Positions 53,148 through 62,192 of a stretch of DNA of 64,000 nucleotides are shown one piece after another. The translations under genes and the position numbers were made by a program. Positions within the stretch are counted from its first letter, which is position 1. Every line of letters begins with the position of its first letter. The DNA comes from Ruegeria halocynthiae (GTDB lineage: Bacteria; Pseudomonadota; Alphaproteobacteria; Rhodobacterales; Rhodobacteraceae). Where the stretch lies: assembly GCF_000743705.1 (NCBI RefSeq), contig NZ_JQEZ01000007.1:1-64000 (forward strand), read 5' to 3'. The notes below the pieces were generated by a model, which saw nothing but the letters and a program-made list of their open reading frames with translations, ran no database searches and had not been told where the DNA came from.

Positions 53148-55676
53148 CTAGTCAGTGGCGCGCAGGATGCGGGCCGGGCGCACCGCCAGTGGGCGCAGCG
53201 CAAAGACAAGGCCCGCGCCCAGAGTTACACCGATCCCGGCCAGAACAATGCCGATGGCGGATGGCCAGATGACCGTGAATTTGGTGTCAAAGATATAGGT
53301 GGCGACAGCCCACCCCCCAAGTATGCCGGTCAGCAGGGCAACGCTGCCAGCGGCGGCACCCAGCAGAATGGCCCGCAGCGCAAAGCTGAGTAGTATCCGC
53401 CGCCTGTCTGCCCCCAATGTCTTGAGGACTGCCGCCTCGTAACGGCGCGCCGGTTCGCCTGCGGCGGCTGCGCCAATCAGGACCAGAAAACCGGTCAGCA
53501 ACGAAACGCCAGCCCCATAGGATGTGGCCGCCGCCAGCCCTGCCAGCAGGTCTGATACGCGATCAATCGCATCCCGAACCCGGATCGCGGTAATGTTGGG
53601 AAACTGCTCGGCCAGATCGCGCAGAATGGCGGCCTCTGCCTGTTCTTCGGCGTAAACGGTGGCGATGAAGCTGTGTGGAGCACCGGCCAGTGCTGAGGGG
53701 TTCATCGACATGACAAAACCCATGCCGGCGGTTGAAAAGTCGACCTCGCGCAGGGATGTGAGCTTGGCGGTGATGTCGCGCCCCAGGATGTTGACCGTCA
53801 GTTCGTCGCCCAGTTTCAAGCCCATCTCTTGGGCCTCTTCTGCGGCAAAGCTGATCTGTGGTGTATCCGCGTAATTCTCGGGCCACCATTCACCTGCGGT
53901 GATGCGGGCATTGCCGGGCGGTTTTGTGGAGTAAGTCACGCCCCGATCACCGTCCAGAACCCAATGGTCGCCCGCCACGTCACGCGCCGGGCGGCCATTG
54001 ATACGTGAGATGATCCCACGCAGCATCGGCGCGCTTTCGACCCGGCTGACAAGGGGATCGGACGCAAGCCGATCTGAGAATCCGGGCATCTGATCCTTCT
54101 GGATGTCGACAAAGAAATACGACGGTGCCACATCGGGCAGGTTGCCAGAAATCGCATTGCGCAACGTTCCGTCGATCTGCCCGACAGCAGCCAGAACCGA
54201 AAGCCCAAGCCCAAGGGACAAAACGACCGAGGCCGCGCCTTCGCGTGGGTCGGATATGGCCGATAAAGCCCAACGCAGGGCAGGGCGACCGCGGGTCGAC
54301 GGGGCGCTGATGCGGGCAAGTCTGCGAATTGCGAGGGATGACAGGGACAAAAGCACCAACGCCCCTGCCAGCCCGACTGTTGTCCATAGGGTCAGGCGCA
54401 CCGAGCCGCTGAACCAAGCTGCCGATGTGACCAGCAACGTCAGGGCGATGCCCGTCGCAAACACGTAAACACCGCGCGGGATGAGCCGAGTGGTTGACAG
54501 CGCATCGCGAAACAGGGTTGCGGCGCGCACGTCTTCGGTGCGGGCCAGCGGCCATAGGGTAAACAGAAAGGCGGTCAGCAGACCGTATAGGGCGGCCTCG
54601 GCCAAAGGGCGGGGATAGAGCGAGAAAACAGCCGGAACCGGCAGCCGGGATTCAATCAAAGGGGCCAGCAGCAGGGGGGTAAATGCGCCCAAGGCAATGC
54701 CCAAGACAATACCAACCCCTGATAGAATGCCGATCTGTATCATGTAGGTCTGAAAAATCGTTACCCTGTCCGCGCCCAATGTGCGCAGCGTGGCGATGGT
54801 TTCAGTTTTTTGCGCCAGATAGGCGCGCACGGCGGCGGAAATGCCTATGCCGCCAACCGCAAGGCCGGACAGGCCGACCAGCACCAGAAAGGCGCTGAGC
54901 CGGGCGACAAACTCGGCAATTCCCGGCGCGCCGTTTCGGGCATCGGTCCAGCGCATGCCGGTGCTGTCAAAGGTTCGCCGGGCTTGGGATGACAGGGTTT
55001 CGATATCCGACCCCGGCGGCAGGTCCAGCCGATACTTGGTTGAAAACAACGTCCCCGGAGCCAAAAGACCCGACGCCCGCAGGTCGGCCGTTCGCACAAG
55101 GGTTCGGGGCCCAAGGCGAAATCCGTCCGCAGCGCCATCGGGTTCGTGCATCAAGGCAGCCATCAACACAAAATCCTGCGTTCCGAGGGAGAAGCGATCC
55201 CCGATCGAAAGGCCCAGCCGGTCAATCAATAACGGGTCCATCAGTGCGCCGGGCACACCCTGAATTCCGTCCAATGCGGATGAAACCGGCTGATCAGGCG
55301 CCAGTTCGACCGACCCTATCAACGGATAAGCGCTGTCTACGGCTTTGACCTGTGTCAGGGTGCGCTGGGTTTCACCATTCTGCCGCGCCACGGCCATGGA
55401 TCGGAAATCCACCACTTCGGACAGGTCCGTCGCGATTGTCTCCATCCAGGCCCGTTCCTGATTGTTGGCAAAGCGGTAGGTGAATTCTAACTGCGCGTCA
55501 CCGCCCAAAAGCGCGGCACCTTCTTGTACCAATCCGGTCTGGATTGCGGATCGGACCGATCCAACAGCGGCGATGGCTGCGACACCCAATGCCAAGCAGG
55601 CAAGAAACACCCGAAAGCCACGCAACCCACCGCGCAGTTCCCGTCGCGCCAGCCGACTGGCGAGCCTTAGGCTCAT
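53148..55676 (-). CDS. Large FtsX-type ABC transporter permease (YbbP-like)
   Basis: 842 residues. A first membrane helix (FLACLALGVAAIAAVGSV) precedes a periplasmic domain, followed by two FtsX-type membrane blocks (about 250-420 and 720-840) and a second periplasmic domain in between. The size and the pairing with a LolD-like ATPase and divergent tesA match E. coli ybbP-ybbA-tesA. The transporter is proposed to act in the envelope, probably extracting lipid or hydrophobic substrates; the substrate is unknown. Start overlaps the ATPase stop (ATGA). Confidence 0.9.
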   Translation of the reverse strand: MSLRLASRLARRELRGGLRGFRVFLACLALGVAAIAAVGSVRSAIQTGLVQEGAALLGGDAQLEFTYRFANNQERAWMETIATDLSEVVDFRSMAVARQNGETQRTLTQVKAVDSAYPLIGSVELAPDQPVSSALDGIQGVPGALMDPLLIDRLGLSIGDRFSLGTQDFVLMAALMHEPDGAADGFRLGPRTLVRTADLRASGLLAPGTLFSTKYRLDLPPGSDIETLSSQARRTFDSTGMRWTDARNGAPGIAEFVARLSAFLVLVGLSGLAVGGIGISAAVRAYLAQKTETIATLRTLGADRVTIFQTYMIQIGILSGVGIVLGIALGAFTPLLLAPLIESRLPVPAVFSLYPRPLAEAALYGLLTAFLFTLWPLARTEDVRAATLFRDALSTTRLIPRGVYVFATGIALTLLVTSAAWFSGSVRLTLWTTVGLAGALVLLSLSSLAIRRLARISAPSTRGRPALRWALSAISDPREGAASVVLSLGLGLSVLAAVGQIDGTLRNAISGNLPDVAPSYFFVDIQKDQMPGFSDRLASDPLVSRVESAPMLRGIISRINGRPARDVAGDHWVLDGDRGVTYSTKPPGNARITAGEWWPENYADTPQISFAAEEAQEMGLKLGDELTVNILGRDITAKLTSLREVDFSTAGMGFVMSMNPSALAGAPHSFIATVYAEEQAEAAILRDLAEQFPNITAIRVRDAIDRVSDLLAGLAAATSYGAGVSLLTGFLVLIGAAAAGEPARRYEAAVLKTLGADRRRILLSFALRAILLGAAAGSVALLTGILGGWAVATYIFDTKFTVIWPSAIGIVLAGIGVTLGAGLVFALRPLAVRPARILRATD

Positions 55677-56368
55677 TCCGCCGCCTCATGCTGCGCGTCA
55701 TCTGCGATACGCCCGTCCCGCAGTCGGATCACCCGGTCGCATTTCTGGGCCAGACCATGGCTGTGCGTCACCAGAATTAATGTCGCCCCATGTGTGTCAT
55801 GCAGGCTGAACAGCAAATCCACAATGGCCGCGCCGTTCGTTTCGTCCAGATTTCCGGTGGGTTCATCGGCCAGTAAAATCTGCGGGCGTGGGGCTGATGC
55901 ACGGGCCAGCGCCACACGCTGTTGTTCGCCCCCGGATAACTGCGCAGGATAGTGATCGCGCCGATGCGACAGGCCCACGATTTCCAGTTCAGCCTCGGCC
56001 AGGTCAAAGGCCCCCTTGTGCCCGGCCAGTTCCAAAGGTGTGGCGACATTTTCCAGGGCAGTCATAGTCGGGATCAGGTGAAAGTTCTGAAAGACCACGC
56101 CCATGGTATCGCGCCTGAATCGGGCCAGCGCGTCCTCATTCATAGCGGTCAGATCATGGCCCAAAGCAGCGATCTTGCCGCGTGTTGCCTGCTCAAGCCC
56201 GCCCATCAGCATAAGAAGCGAGGATTTCCCGGACCCGGACGGTCCCACCAATCCCAGCGTTTCGCCCTTTTGCACACTCAGATTAATGTCGTGCAGGATA
56301 TCAACCCGACCGGCATTGCCATCCAGCGACAAAGCAGCATTTTGGAGCGTAAGAACAGATGTAGTCAT
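55673..56368 (-). CDS. LolD/YbbA-type ABC transporter ATP-binding protein
   Basis: 231 residues. Walker A GPSGSGKSSLL (about 42-52), Q-loop FQNFHLIPTMTALENV, signature LSGGEQQRVALARA, Walker B ILLADEPTGNLDE and the switch His in LVTHSHGLA. The layout is that of MacB/LolD-type exporters working with FtsX permeases. It is the first gene of the leftward pair and divergent from tesA. Confidence 0.94.
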   Translation of the reverse strand: MTTSVLTLQNAALSLDGNAGRVDILHDINLSVQKGETLGLVGPSGSGKSSLLMLMGGLEQATRGKIAALGHDLTAMNEDALARFRRDTMGVVFQNFHLIPTMTALENVATPLELAGHKGAFDLAEAELEIVGLSHRRDHYPAQLSGGEQQRVALARASAPRPQILLADEPTGNLDETNGAAIVDLLFSLHDTHGATLILVTHSHGLAQKCDRVIRLRDGRIADDAQHEAAE

Positions 56369-56415
56369 AGGTCATTCCAGACAGGAGCGGTCAATTGGGA
56401 TATGGAGCGGTTCGG

Positions 56416-57054
56416 ATGTTGCGCAAGACTTTGATGTCAGTGCTGTTTGCGTGCTGCGGCTTTGGGGCCACAGCTGAACCGGTGGTGATTGCCGCCTTGG
56501 GGGATTCACTGACCCAGGGGTATGGGTTGCCCGAACAGGATGGGTTTGTGCCTCAGCTGGATCGGTGGCTACGGGCGCAGGGGGCGGATGTACGCCTGAT
56601 CAATGCCGGTGTTTCAGGGGATACAACGGCGGGCGGGGCGGCGCGCGTCGACTGGACGCTGACGCCGGATGTGGATGGGATCATTGTGGCCCTTGGGGGG
56701 AATGATCTGCTGCGTGGAATTGATCCTGCGGTGTCGCGCGGGAACCTTGAGGCGATTGTCAAAGCAGCAACCGCGTCGGATGTCGACATCCTGTTGATCG
56801 GTATGCAGGCCCCGGGGAATTACGGGGCCGAGTACAAAACCACCTTCGATGCGATCTATCCGGATCTGGCCCGGCTGTACCAAACGGGTTATGCCGCCAG
56901 CTTTTTTGCCGGTCTGAACGCCGAAGGAGACCCGGATATAGCGCAGCCCTACATGCAGCCTGATGGCATTCATCCCAATGCCGCAGGTGTGGCCCTGATT
57001 GTCGAGGAGCTAGGCCCGCATGTCATGGATCTGGTGCAATCTGCGAAGCGATGA
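56416..57054 (+). CDS. tesA: GDSL-type multifunctional esterase/thioesterase I
   Basis: 212 residues from ATG 56416, with GGAG about 8 bp upstream. A short signal peptide (MLRKTLMSVLFACCGFGATA) is followed by the SGNH hydrolase blocks: GDSLTQGYG (Ser), NAGVSGDT (Gly), GGNDLL (Asn) and DGIHPN (Asp/His). TesA is a periplasmic acyl-thioesterase/lysophospholipase. It is divergent from the ybbA-ybbP-like pair, the same arrangement as in E. coli. Confidence 0.93.
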   Translation: MLRKTLMSVLFACCGFGATAEPVVIAALGDSLTQGYGLPEQDGFVPQLDRWLRAQGADVRLINAGVSGDTTAGGAARVDWTLTPDVDGIIVALGGNDLLRGIDPAVSRGNLEAIVKAATASDVDILLIGMQAPGNYGAEYKTTFDAIYPDLARLYQTGYAASFFAGLNAEGDPDIAQPYMQPDGIHPNAAGVALIVEELGPHVMDLVQSAKR

Positions 57055-57615
57055 TCAGACAACCGTGACCACGGTTCCGATCGGCACGCGTTCGTACAGG
57101 TCGACAACATGCGCGTTCAACATCCGGATACATCCATTTGACGCCGCGCGTCCGATGGTTTGCGGCTGGGTCGTGCCGTGGATGCGAAAATATGTGTCGA
57201 CACCGTTCTGAAACAGGTACAGCGCGCGTGCGCCCAACGGGTTATCGTTGCCGCCGGGTTGGACATAGTCGTTGTCCTTGAAGCGTGCATAAGTGGCTGG
57301 TTCACGTTCGATCATCTCGTCCGTCGGGCGCCATGTCGGCCATTCTTTCTTGACGTCGATCGTGGCTGTGCCGGTGAATTCCAACCCTGCCTTACCTACC
57401 CCACAACCATACCGGATCGCTTTTCGGGGCTCGGTCACGAAGTACAGGTAGAAAGACCGGGGAACAACAAGAAGCTGGCCCGGCTGGAACTGTTTCTTGA
57501 CCCGAACGAATTGTGGCGCGGCATCATATTCAGCGGCTTTTTTCTTTGCCGATGCAATGCTGGGCGCAAGGCCCGCCGCTGCGGTTGCCGATAGAAATGT
57601 GCGACGTGTGAACAT
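57055..57615 (-). CDS. L,D-transpeptidase (YkuD domain)
   Basis: 186 residues from ATG 57615; a TTG five codons upstream is less likely. A twin-arginine-type signal (RRTFLSATAAAGL) precedes the YkuD domain. The catalytic pair is in RIHGTTQ (His146) and SNGCIRM (Cys162). LDTs crosslink peptidoglycan or anchor lipoproteins to it. Its stop abuts the tesA stop directly. Confidence 0.94.
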   Translation of the reverse strand: MFTRRTFLSATAAAGLAPSIASAKKKAAEYDAAPQFVRVKKQFQPGQLLVVPRSFYLYFVTEPRKAIRYGCGVGKAGLEFTGTATIDVKKEWPTWRPTDEMIEREPATYARFKDNDYVQPGGNDNPLGARALYLFQNGVDTYFRIHGTTQPQTIGRAASNGCIRMLNAHVVDLYERVPIGTVVTVV

Positions 57616-57769
57616 TGTGGTTCTCTTCAATTCAACAGAAAAATCATGACCATAGTGTCGGAATGATAGCCGATCCGGTCAATCGCCAAACAGAAGTAAC
57701 CCAAATGTGATGTAATCTTCAGGACACACTGTCTGCTGTCACCTGTGACGCAGCCATGTGCCTGGAACG

Positions 57770-57796
57770 AAAGGGTAGAGAAAACCTCTACCCTTT
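57770..57796 (-). terminator. Intrinsic terminator of the cold-shock gene
   Basis: A perfect 11-bp stem (57770-57780 with 57786-57796; arm AAAGGGTAGAG on the plus strand) with a 5-base loop lies 7 bp after the cold-shock stop. On the transcript the 3' arm ends in UUU. Confidence 0.85.
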
Positions 57797-57803
57797 CAGC
57801 AGC

Positions 57804-58010
57804 TTAGGCAAGCTGGATGTCGTCGGCGCTTTCGCGGCCGTCACGGCCCGAGCGCAGCTCGTACGTGACTTTCTGATTGTCGGCCAGACCAGTGAGGCCC
57901 GAACGCTCGACAGCTGAGATGTGTACGAACACGTCTTTGCCGCCATCTTCAGGTGCGATAAAGCCGAAGCCTTTGGTTGTGTTGAACCATTTTACGGTGC
58001 CTGCGGGCAT
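57804..58010 (-). CDS. Cold-shock domain protein (CspA family)
   Basis: 68 residues from ATG 58010, with AGGAG upstream. RNP1 [11 protein letters not shown] and RNP2 VFVHISAV are present. The protein binds single-stranded RNA/DNA and melts secondary structure; not every member is cold-induced. An in-frame upstream extension to 58163 exists but lies in the long untranslated leader typical of csp genes. Confidence 0.95.
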   Translation of the reverse strand: MPAGTVKWFNTTKGFGFIAPEDGGKDVFVHISAVERSGLTGLADNQKVTYELRSGRDGRESADDIQLA

Positions 58011-58336
58011 ATCCGTTGTCTCCTGTTTAGTGCTGCCCACGGAGTTGCGGCAGCCCGGCGTCGTTGTCTGTATCGATAGACTGAGCGCCGGAATCGGAGA
58101 CAGTGGGTCGAAATAGAAAAACGTAAGCCCTTTGGATATGGCATCGGTCAGGTCGTGTGACAAGGGATTTTGTGCGTTTCGTACAAGGGTTTGAGGGCCA
58201 ACCGCCCGGTTTGTACAAGAATCCGCTGATGGGCTTGGTTATGGTTTGGAGTGCTTTCTATATGATGTGGTTATTGGTTCAAAGGGCACAACAGAAATTC
58301 AGAATCCTTTAACCAAGCCTGTGATCAAGTCGCGGC
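58011..58336. other. Divergent region between the cold-shock gene and the RAYT
   Basis: It holds the leader and promoter of the cold-shock gene (leftward) and the upstream region of the transposase (rightward). No gene is supported. Leader-type secondary structure for cold regulation is plausible but was not resolved. Confidence 0.4.
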
Positions 58337-58936
58337 ATGAGCAATTACCGCCGCATCCGCATCCCTGGTGCCAAGTACTTTTTCACGGTGTCTCTGGCCG
58401 ACCGGTCTTCGGATTTGTTGACGCGCGAGGTAGCGTATTTGCGGATGGCTTTCGCGACGACACAGAGAGAGTGGCCATTCTGGTGTGATGCGTTTGTCGT
58501 GTTGCCCGATCATCTGCACGCGGTTTGGACTCTGCCGCCGGGGGATGCGGATTATTCGACGCGGTGGGGTGCGATCAAGGCGCGGTTTACCATGCGTGTG
58601 AACAAGACAAACCGTAGGCCGGGCTTCAGCCCGGCACCCGTGCCCGAAAACTTGCCTGTAATAACCTCTGGCAGATATGCCGGGCTGAAGCCCGGCCTAC
58701 GGGCCGACAAACGCGAAGGTGCCGTTTGGCAGCGCCGGTTTTGGGAGCATACCATTCGGGATGAGCAGGATTATCGCAATCACATGGCCTATTGTTGGGG
58801 TAATCCGGTCAAACATGGATTGGTAGAGCATCCGACCGATTGGCAATATTCGTCCATCCATCGCGATATCCGCGCAGGCCGGGTTGATCCGGAATGGAGT
58901 GGCGGTGTGACCAAGGGCACGTTCGGAGAGCCGTAG
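58337..58936 (+). CDS. REP-associated tyrosine transposase (RAYT, IS200/IS605-like)
   Basis: 199 residues. The HUH motif is HLH at 59-61 (LPDHLHAVW); AIKARFTMRV, VWQRRFWEHTIRDEQDY and AYCWGNPVKHGL are RAYT blocks, and the catalytic Tyr should be in the DYRNHMAY helix (Y146 or Y152). RAYTs process and spread REP palindromes. Residues about 93-122 are encoded by a pair of REP sequences in opposite orientation (58614-58700), so the gene seems to carry copies of its own substrate within the frame. The insert lies in a variable loop and leaves the frame open. Confidence 0.9.
   Translation: MSNYRRIRIPGAKYFFTVSLADRSSDLLTREVAYLRMAFATTQREWPFWCDAFVVLPDHLHAVWTLPPGDADYSTRWGAIKARFTMRVNKTNRRPGFSPAPVPENLPVITSGRYAGLKPGLRADKREGAVWQRRFWEHTIRDEQDYRNHMAYCWGNPVKHGLVEHPTDWQYSSIHRDIRAGRVDPEWSGGVTKGTFGEP
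58614..58700. repeat. REP pair (BIME) inside the RAYT gene
   Basis: Two 22-bp units in opposite orientation, 58614-58635 and 58679-58700, each built on the palindromic core CCGGGCTTCAGCCCGG next to a GTAGG head. They are separated by 43 bp. They are read as RRPGFSP... and ...AGLKPGLR in the protein. Confidence 0.88.
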
Positions 58937-58954
58937 GATGGAAATCCGAATTTT

Positions 58955-59083
58955 GTAGGCCGGGCTTCAGCCCGGCATTCACCATGACCTTCGGGGCGAT
59001 TGGATGGATTTGGTGAAATCCGTTGGTGGACGTTGACCAAGTCGCCAGTGTTGCACGCATTGCCGGGCTGAAGCCCGGCCTAC
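58955..59083. repeat. Second REP pair (BIME) downstream of the RAYT gene
   Basis: Units 58955-58976 and 59062-59083 are identical in sequence to those inside the gene and again face each other, here with an 85-bp spacer. Flanking CGTAGGATG (58932) and CATCCTACG (59110) extend the symmetry, so the whole block from about 58932 to 59118 can fold as one long inverted structure. Confidence 0.9.
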
Positions 59084-59195
59084 AAGATGGAGTGATGGGT
59101 GCGAGCACTCATCCTACGCTTGCTGTTTCAGGCTATTGAAATTGCTAGAAGAGTTTCCAAATTGTATGTTCGTGAATATGTATACGAGGTGATTA

Positions 59196-59687
59196 TTGAA
59201 CAGAGGTAAGTGGTCACAAGCTGGTGTGCCTAAGAAGGGTTGGATTTGTTCAGATATTGAAGATTTGGGCGAACCAAGCGAAACCTGCCAGATGTGCGAA
59301 TCTCAAGAGATTCGATTTGTTCACTACATGTCTCACAAAGACTATCCAAATGTCTTAGCATGCGGGTGCGACTGTGCTGGGCACATGGAAGGAAGCTTGA
59401 CGCGATCAAATGAACGCGACAAAGCCATGCGAAACGCATCAAAGCGACGTCAAAATTTTCCTTCATTGAAATCATGGGCGCATTCCCGAAACGGAAACCC
59501 CACTATTCTGAAGGAAGGAATGCGAGTTACGGTCTTTCAAAGAGGCAGCAGATACAAATTTGTTATCAAGCATCCGCATTTGGCGGACGGAAAATTCGGA
59601 CGGAAAGCTTTTGACTCTGAAAGAGAAGCAAAACTAGCATCCTTTGATGCTATGATCTGGTTACAGCAAAACTGGCGCCAGCTCTAA
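59196..59687 (+). CDS. Hypothetical protein with cysteine-rich N-terminus
   Basis: 163 residues from TTG 59196 with GAGG 6-7 bp upstream. The N-terminal part has a C-x-x-C (CQMC), a further CGCDC and a His (CAGH), arranged like a zinc-binding module. The second half is basic with FQRGSRYKFVIKHPHLADGKFG..., possibly nucleic-acid binding. AT-richer than its neighbours, so probably acquired together with the REP region. No family recognised. Confidence 0.65.
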   Translation: MNRGKWSQAGVPKKGWICSDIEDLGEPSETCQMCESQEIRFVHYMSHKDYPNVLACGCDCAGHMEGSLTRSNERDKAMRNASKRRQNFPSLKSWAHSRNGNPTILKEGMRVTVFQRGSRYKFVIKHPHLADGKFGRKAFDSEREAKLASFDAMIWLQQNWRQL

Positions 59688-59692
59688 ATAAA

Positions 59693-59718
59693 GGGTTGAG
59701 GAGTTACCTCCGCAACCC
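59693..59718. terminator. Hairpin terminator between the hypothetical gene and ettA
   Basis: GGGTTG (59693-59698) pairs with CAACCC (59713-59718), then, after one mismatch, GGAG with CTCC around a TTAC loop. It sits between convergent genes and could stop both transcripts. Confidence 0.6.
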
Positions 59719-59727
59719 GCACGAGAG

Positions 59728-61383
59728 TCACCGCGCAAACTTCTTATGCTTCAACCGCTTAGGCTCCAGCGCATCCGGTCCCAGACGGCGCTTTTTGTCC
59801 TCTTCGTAATCCTCGAAGTTGCCCTCGAACCATTCCACATGGGCGTCGCCTTCAAACGCCAGAATATGCGTGCAAATCCGGTCGAGGAAGAAGCGGTCGT
59901 GTGAGATGACCACGGCGCAGCCGGCGAAATCGACCAGCGCGTCTTCCAGCGCGCGCAGGGTTTCGACGTCCAGATCGTTGGTCGGTTCATCCAGCAACAG
60001 GACGTTGCCGCCCTCTTTCAGCAGGCGGGCCATGTGGACGCGGTTGCGCTCACCACCGGATAGCAGCGATACCTTTTTCTGCTGATCGCCGCCCTTGAAG
60101 TTGAAGGACGAGCAATAGGCGCGGGAGTTGACCTGCGCGTCACCCAGTTGGATGATCTCGGCACCGCCGGTAATCGCCTCCCACACGGTGTCGTTGTCCT
60201 TGAGGTCGTCGCGGGACTGATCGACATACGACAGCTCGACCGTGTCACCTAGCGATATGGTGCCGGCGTCGGGCTGTTCCTGACCGGTGAGCATCTTGAA
60301 CAGGGTCGATTTACCGGCGCCGTTGGGGCCGATGACGCCGACAATGCCACCAGGGGGCAGGGTGAAATCAAGGCTTTCGATCAATTGCTTGTCGCCCATG
60401 TGTTTGGCCAGACCTTCGACCTCGATCACCTTGCCGCCAAGACGCTGGCCGTTGGGGATGACGATCTGGGCGCGGGTCAGCTTTTCGCGCTCGGACTGGT
60501 CTGCCAACTCGTTATAGGCATTGATCCGGGCCTTGGATTTGGCCTGACGGGCCTTGGCCCCCTGACGCATCCAATCCAGTTCGCGTTGCAGGGTCTTTTG
60601 CTTGGACTTGTCCTCGCGCGCTTCCTGCTCCAGCCGTTTGGCCTTTTGTTCCAGCCATGCGGAATAGTTGCCCTCGTAAGGCAGGCCGCGGCCACGGTCG
60701 AGTTCAAGGATCCAGCCGGTGATGCTGTCCAGGAAATAGCGGTCGTGGGTGACGATCAGGATGGTGCCCTTGTAGTCGATCAGGTGCTGTTGCAGCCACG
60801 CGATCGTCTCGGCGTCCAGGTGGTTGGTCGGTTCGTCGAGCAGAAGCATGTCAGGCGCTTCAAGCAGCAGTTTGCAGAGCGCCACGCGGCGTTTTTCACC
60901 GCCTGAGAGGTTGGCGATGTTGGCGTCGTCTGCCGGGCAGCGCAGCGCCTCCATCGAGACGTCGATCTGGCTGTCGAGGTCCCAGAGGTTCTGGCTGTCG
61001 ATCTCGTCCTGCAGTTTGGCCATCTCATCGGCGGTTTCATCCGAATAGTTCATGGCCAGCTCATTATACCGGTCGAGGATCGCCTTCTTTTCGGCCACGC
61101 CCAGCATGACGTTTTCGCGAACGCTGAGGCTTTCGTCCAGCTTCGGCTCCTGCGGCAGATAGCCAACCTTGGCGCCTTCGGCGGCCCATGCCTCACCCGT
61201 GAAGTCCTTGTCGAGCCCCGCCATGATCTTCATCAGCGTCGACTTACCCGCGCCGTTGACGCCGACGACGCCGATTTTCACGCCGGGCAGAAAGCTCAGG
61301 TGGATGTTTTCAAAGCACTTCTTGCCACCGGGATAGGTCTTGGAGACACCCTGCATGTGGTAGACATATTGATAGGCGGCCAT
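59728..61383 (-). CDS. ettA: Energy-dependent translational throttle protein EttA (ABC-F ATPase)
   Basis: 551 residues from ATG 61383 (MAAYQYVYHMQGVSKTYPGG). Two ABC modules: Walker A GVNGAGKSTLMK and GPNGAGKSTLFK, signatures LSGGEKRR and LSGGERNR, Walker B LLLDEPTNHLD and LLLDEPTNDLD. The linker between them (about 240-300; KQKTLQRELDWMRQGAKARQ) is the ribosome-contacting P-site tRNA interaction motif of ABC-F proteins. EttA gates the ribosome's first elongation step according to ATP/ADP ratio. Confidence 0.95.
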   Translation of the reverse strand: MAAYQYVYHMQGVSKTYPGGKKCFENIHLSFLPGVKIGVVGVNGAGKSTLMKIMAGLDKDFTGEAWAAEGAKVGYLPQEPKLDESLSVRENVMLGVAEKKAILDRYNELAMNYSDETADEMAKLQDEIDSQNLWDLDSQIDVSMEALRCPADDANIANLSGGEKRRVALCKLLLEAPDMLLLDEPTNHLDAETIAWLQQHLIDYKGTILIVTHDRYFLDSITGWILELDRGRGLPYEGNYSAWLEQKAKRLEQEAREDKSKQKTLQRELDWMRQGAKARQAKSKARINAYNELADQSEREKLTRAQIVIPNGQRLGGKVIEVEGLAKHMGDKQLIESLDFTLPPGGIVGVIGPNGAGKSTLFKMLTGQEQPDAGTISLGDTVELSYVDQSRDDLKDNDTVWEAITGGAEIIQLGDAQVNSRAYCSSFNFKGGDQQKKVSLLSGGERNRVHMARLLKEGGNVLLLDEPTNDLDVETLRALEDALVDFAGCAVVISHDRFFLDRICTHILAFEGDAHVEWFEGNFEDYEEDKKRRLGPDALEPKRLKHKKFAR

Positions 61384-61592
61384 GTCGCGTCCTCTGGGTC
61401 GGGGAAATTGGGTTGGGCGGTGTGATAGCGGATGGTTTGGGTGGGGGCAATCATGAACCATTGGATCGATCACTGGGTCAGAGCAATCTTTAGAACGTGG
61501 CTTCGATGGGCTGAAGCCGTCAGGTTTCGGATCTTGAGCATTCCCTCAGCAAGGTTTGCTGTATACACGCAACTCAAACGGGAGAAGTGTAA

Positions 61593-62180
61593 ATGAAGAT
61601 GAGCAGCAAGGCGCTAATCTCGATCGCCTTTTTCTTAGGTTTCGGGGCGATCAGCTCAATGGTGGCTCGTGCTGAAAACTCGTCGGACTGCAAGGCGTAC
61701 AAGGATGCAACTTATTGCTCAACATATAATGTGACGGAGATGTCGACGTCTCAAATAGAGGGCGGTGATTTTGCTTCCGTAAGTATTCTGACTATGGTCA
61801 ATGTTTCGGATAAGGCAGAGTACAGCATAAGGTTTTACGTTACTTTCAAGCTTATTCAATCACTTGCAAATATCGAGGAAGGCTTCGCACTGACCGAAGA
61901 TTACCGACAGCTCAAAAGGTCACTTACGCACCAGATGCTTAGATATGTATCGCTGACACGTGACGAGATCAGAGCTCAAGTCTATTTGGCTTACTTGGAT
62001 TTTTTCATTGAGCCGACGGTAAGGTTGCCAAGGAGCGTGAATTATCCGCAGATAGAATGGAAGCAGCAGTCAGAGGATTCTAAACTTCACATTAAGTGTG
62101 TTGTTGAAAGTGACATCCCGTTTTTGCCACTGAAAGAGATTGTTGAAACCGCCGAATTCAAAACATGTATGAACGGTTGA
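61593..62180 (+). CDS. Exported hypothetical protein
   Basis: 195 residues with CGGGAGAAG before ATG 61593. The signal peptide runs to about residue 27 (SSMVARAEN). The mature part has four to five cysteines (DCKAYKDATYCSTY near the start; HIKCVVES and FKTCMNG near the end), suggesting two disulfides. It has more AT than flanking core genes. No family recognised. It ends 12 bp before the MOSC gene. Confidence 0.7.
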   Translation: MKMSSKALISIAFFLGFGAISSMVARAENSSDCKAYKDATYCSTYNVTEMSTSQIEGGDFASVSILTMVNVSDKAEYSIRFYVTFKLIQSLANIEEGFALTEDYRQLKRSLTHQMLRYVSLTRDEIRAQVYLAYLDFFIEPTVRLPRSVNYPQIEWKQQSEDSKLHIKCVVESDIPFLPLKEIVETAEFKTCMNG

Positions 62181-62192
62181 TCAGGAGGTGTT

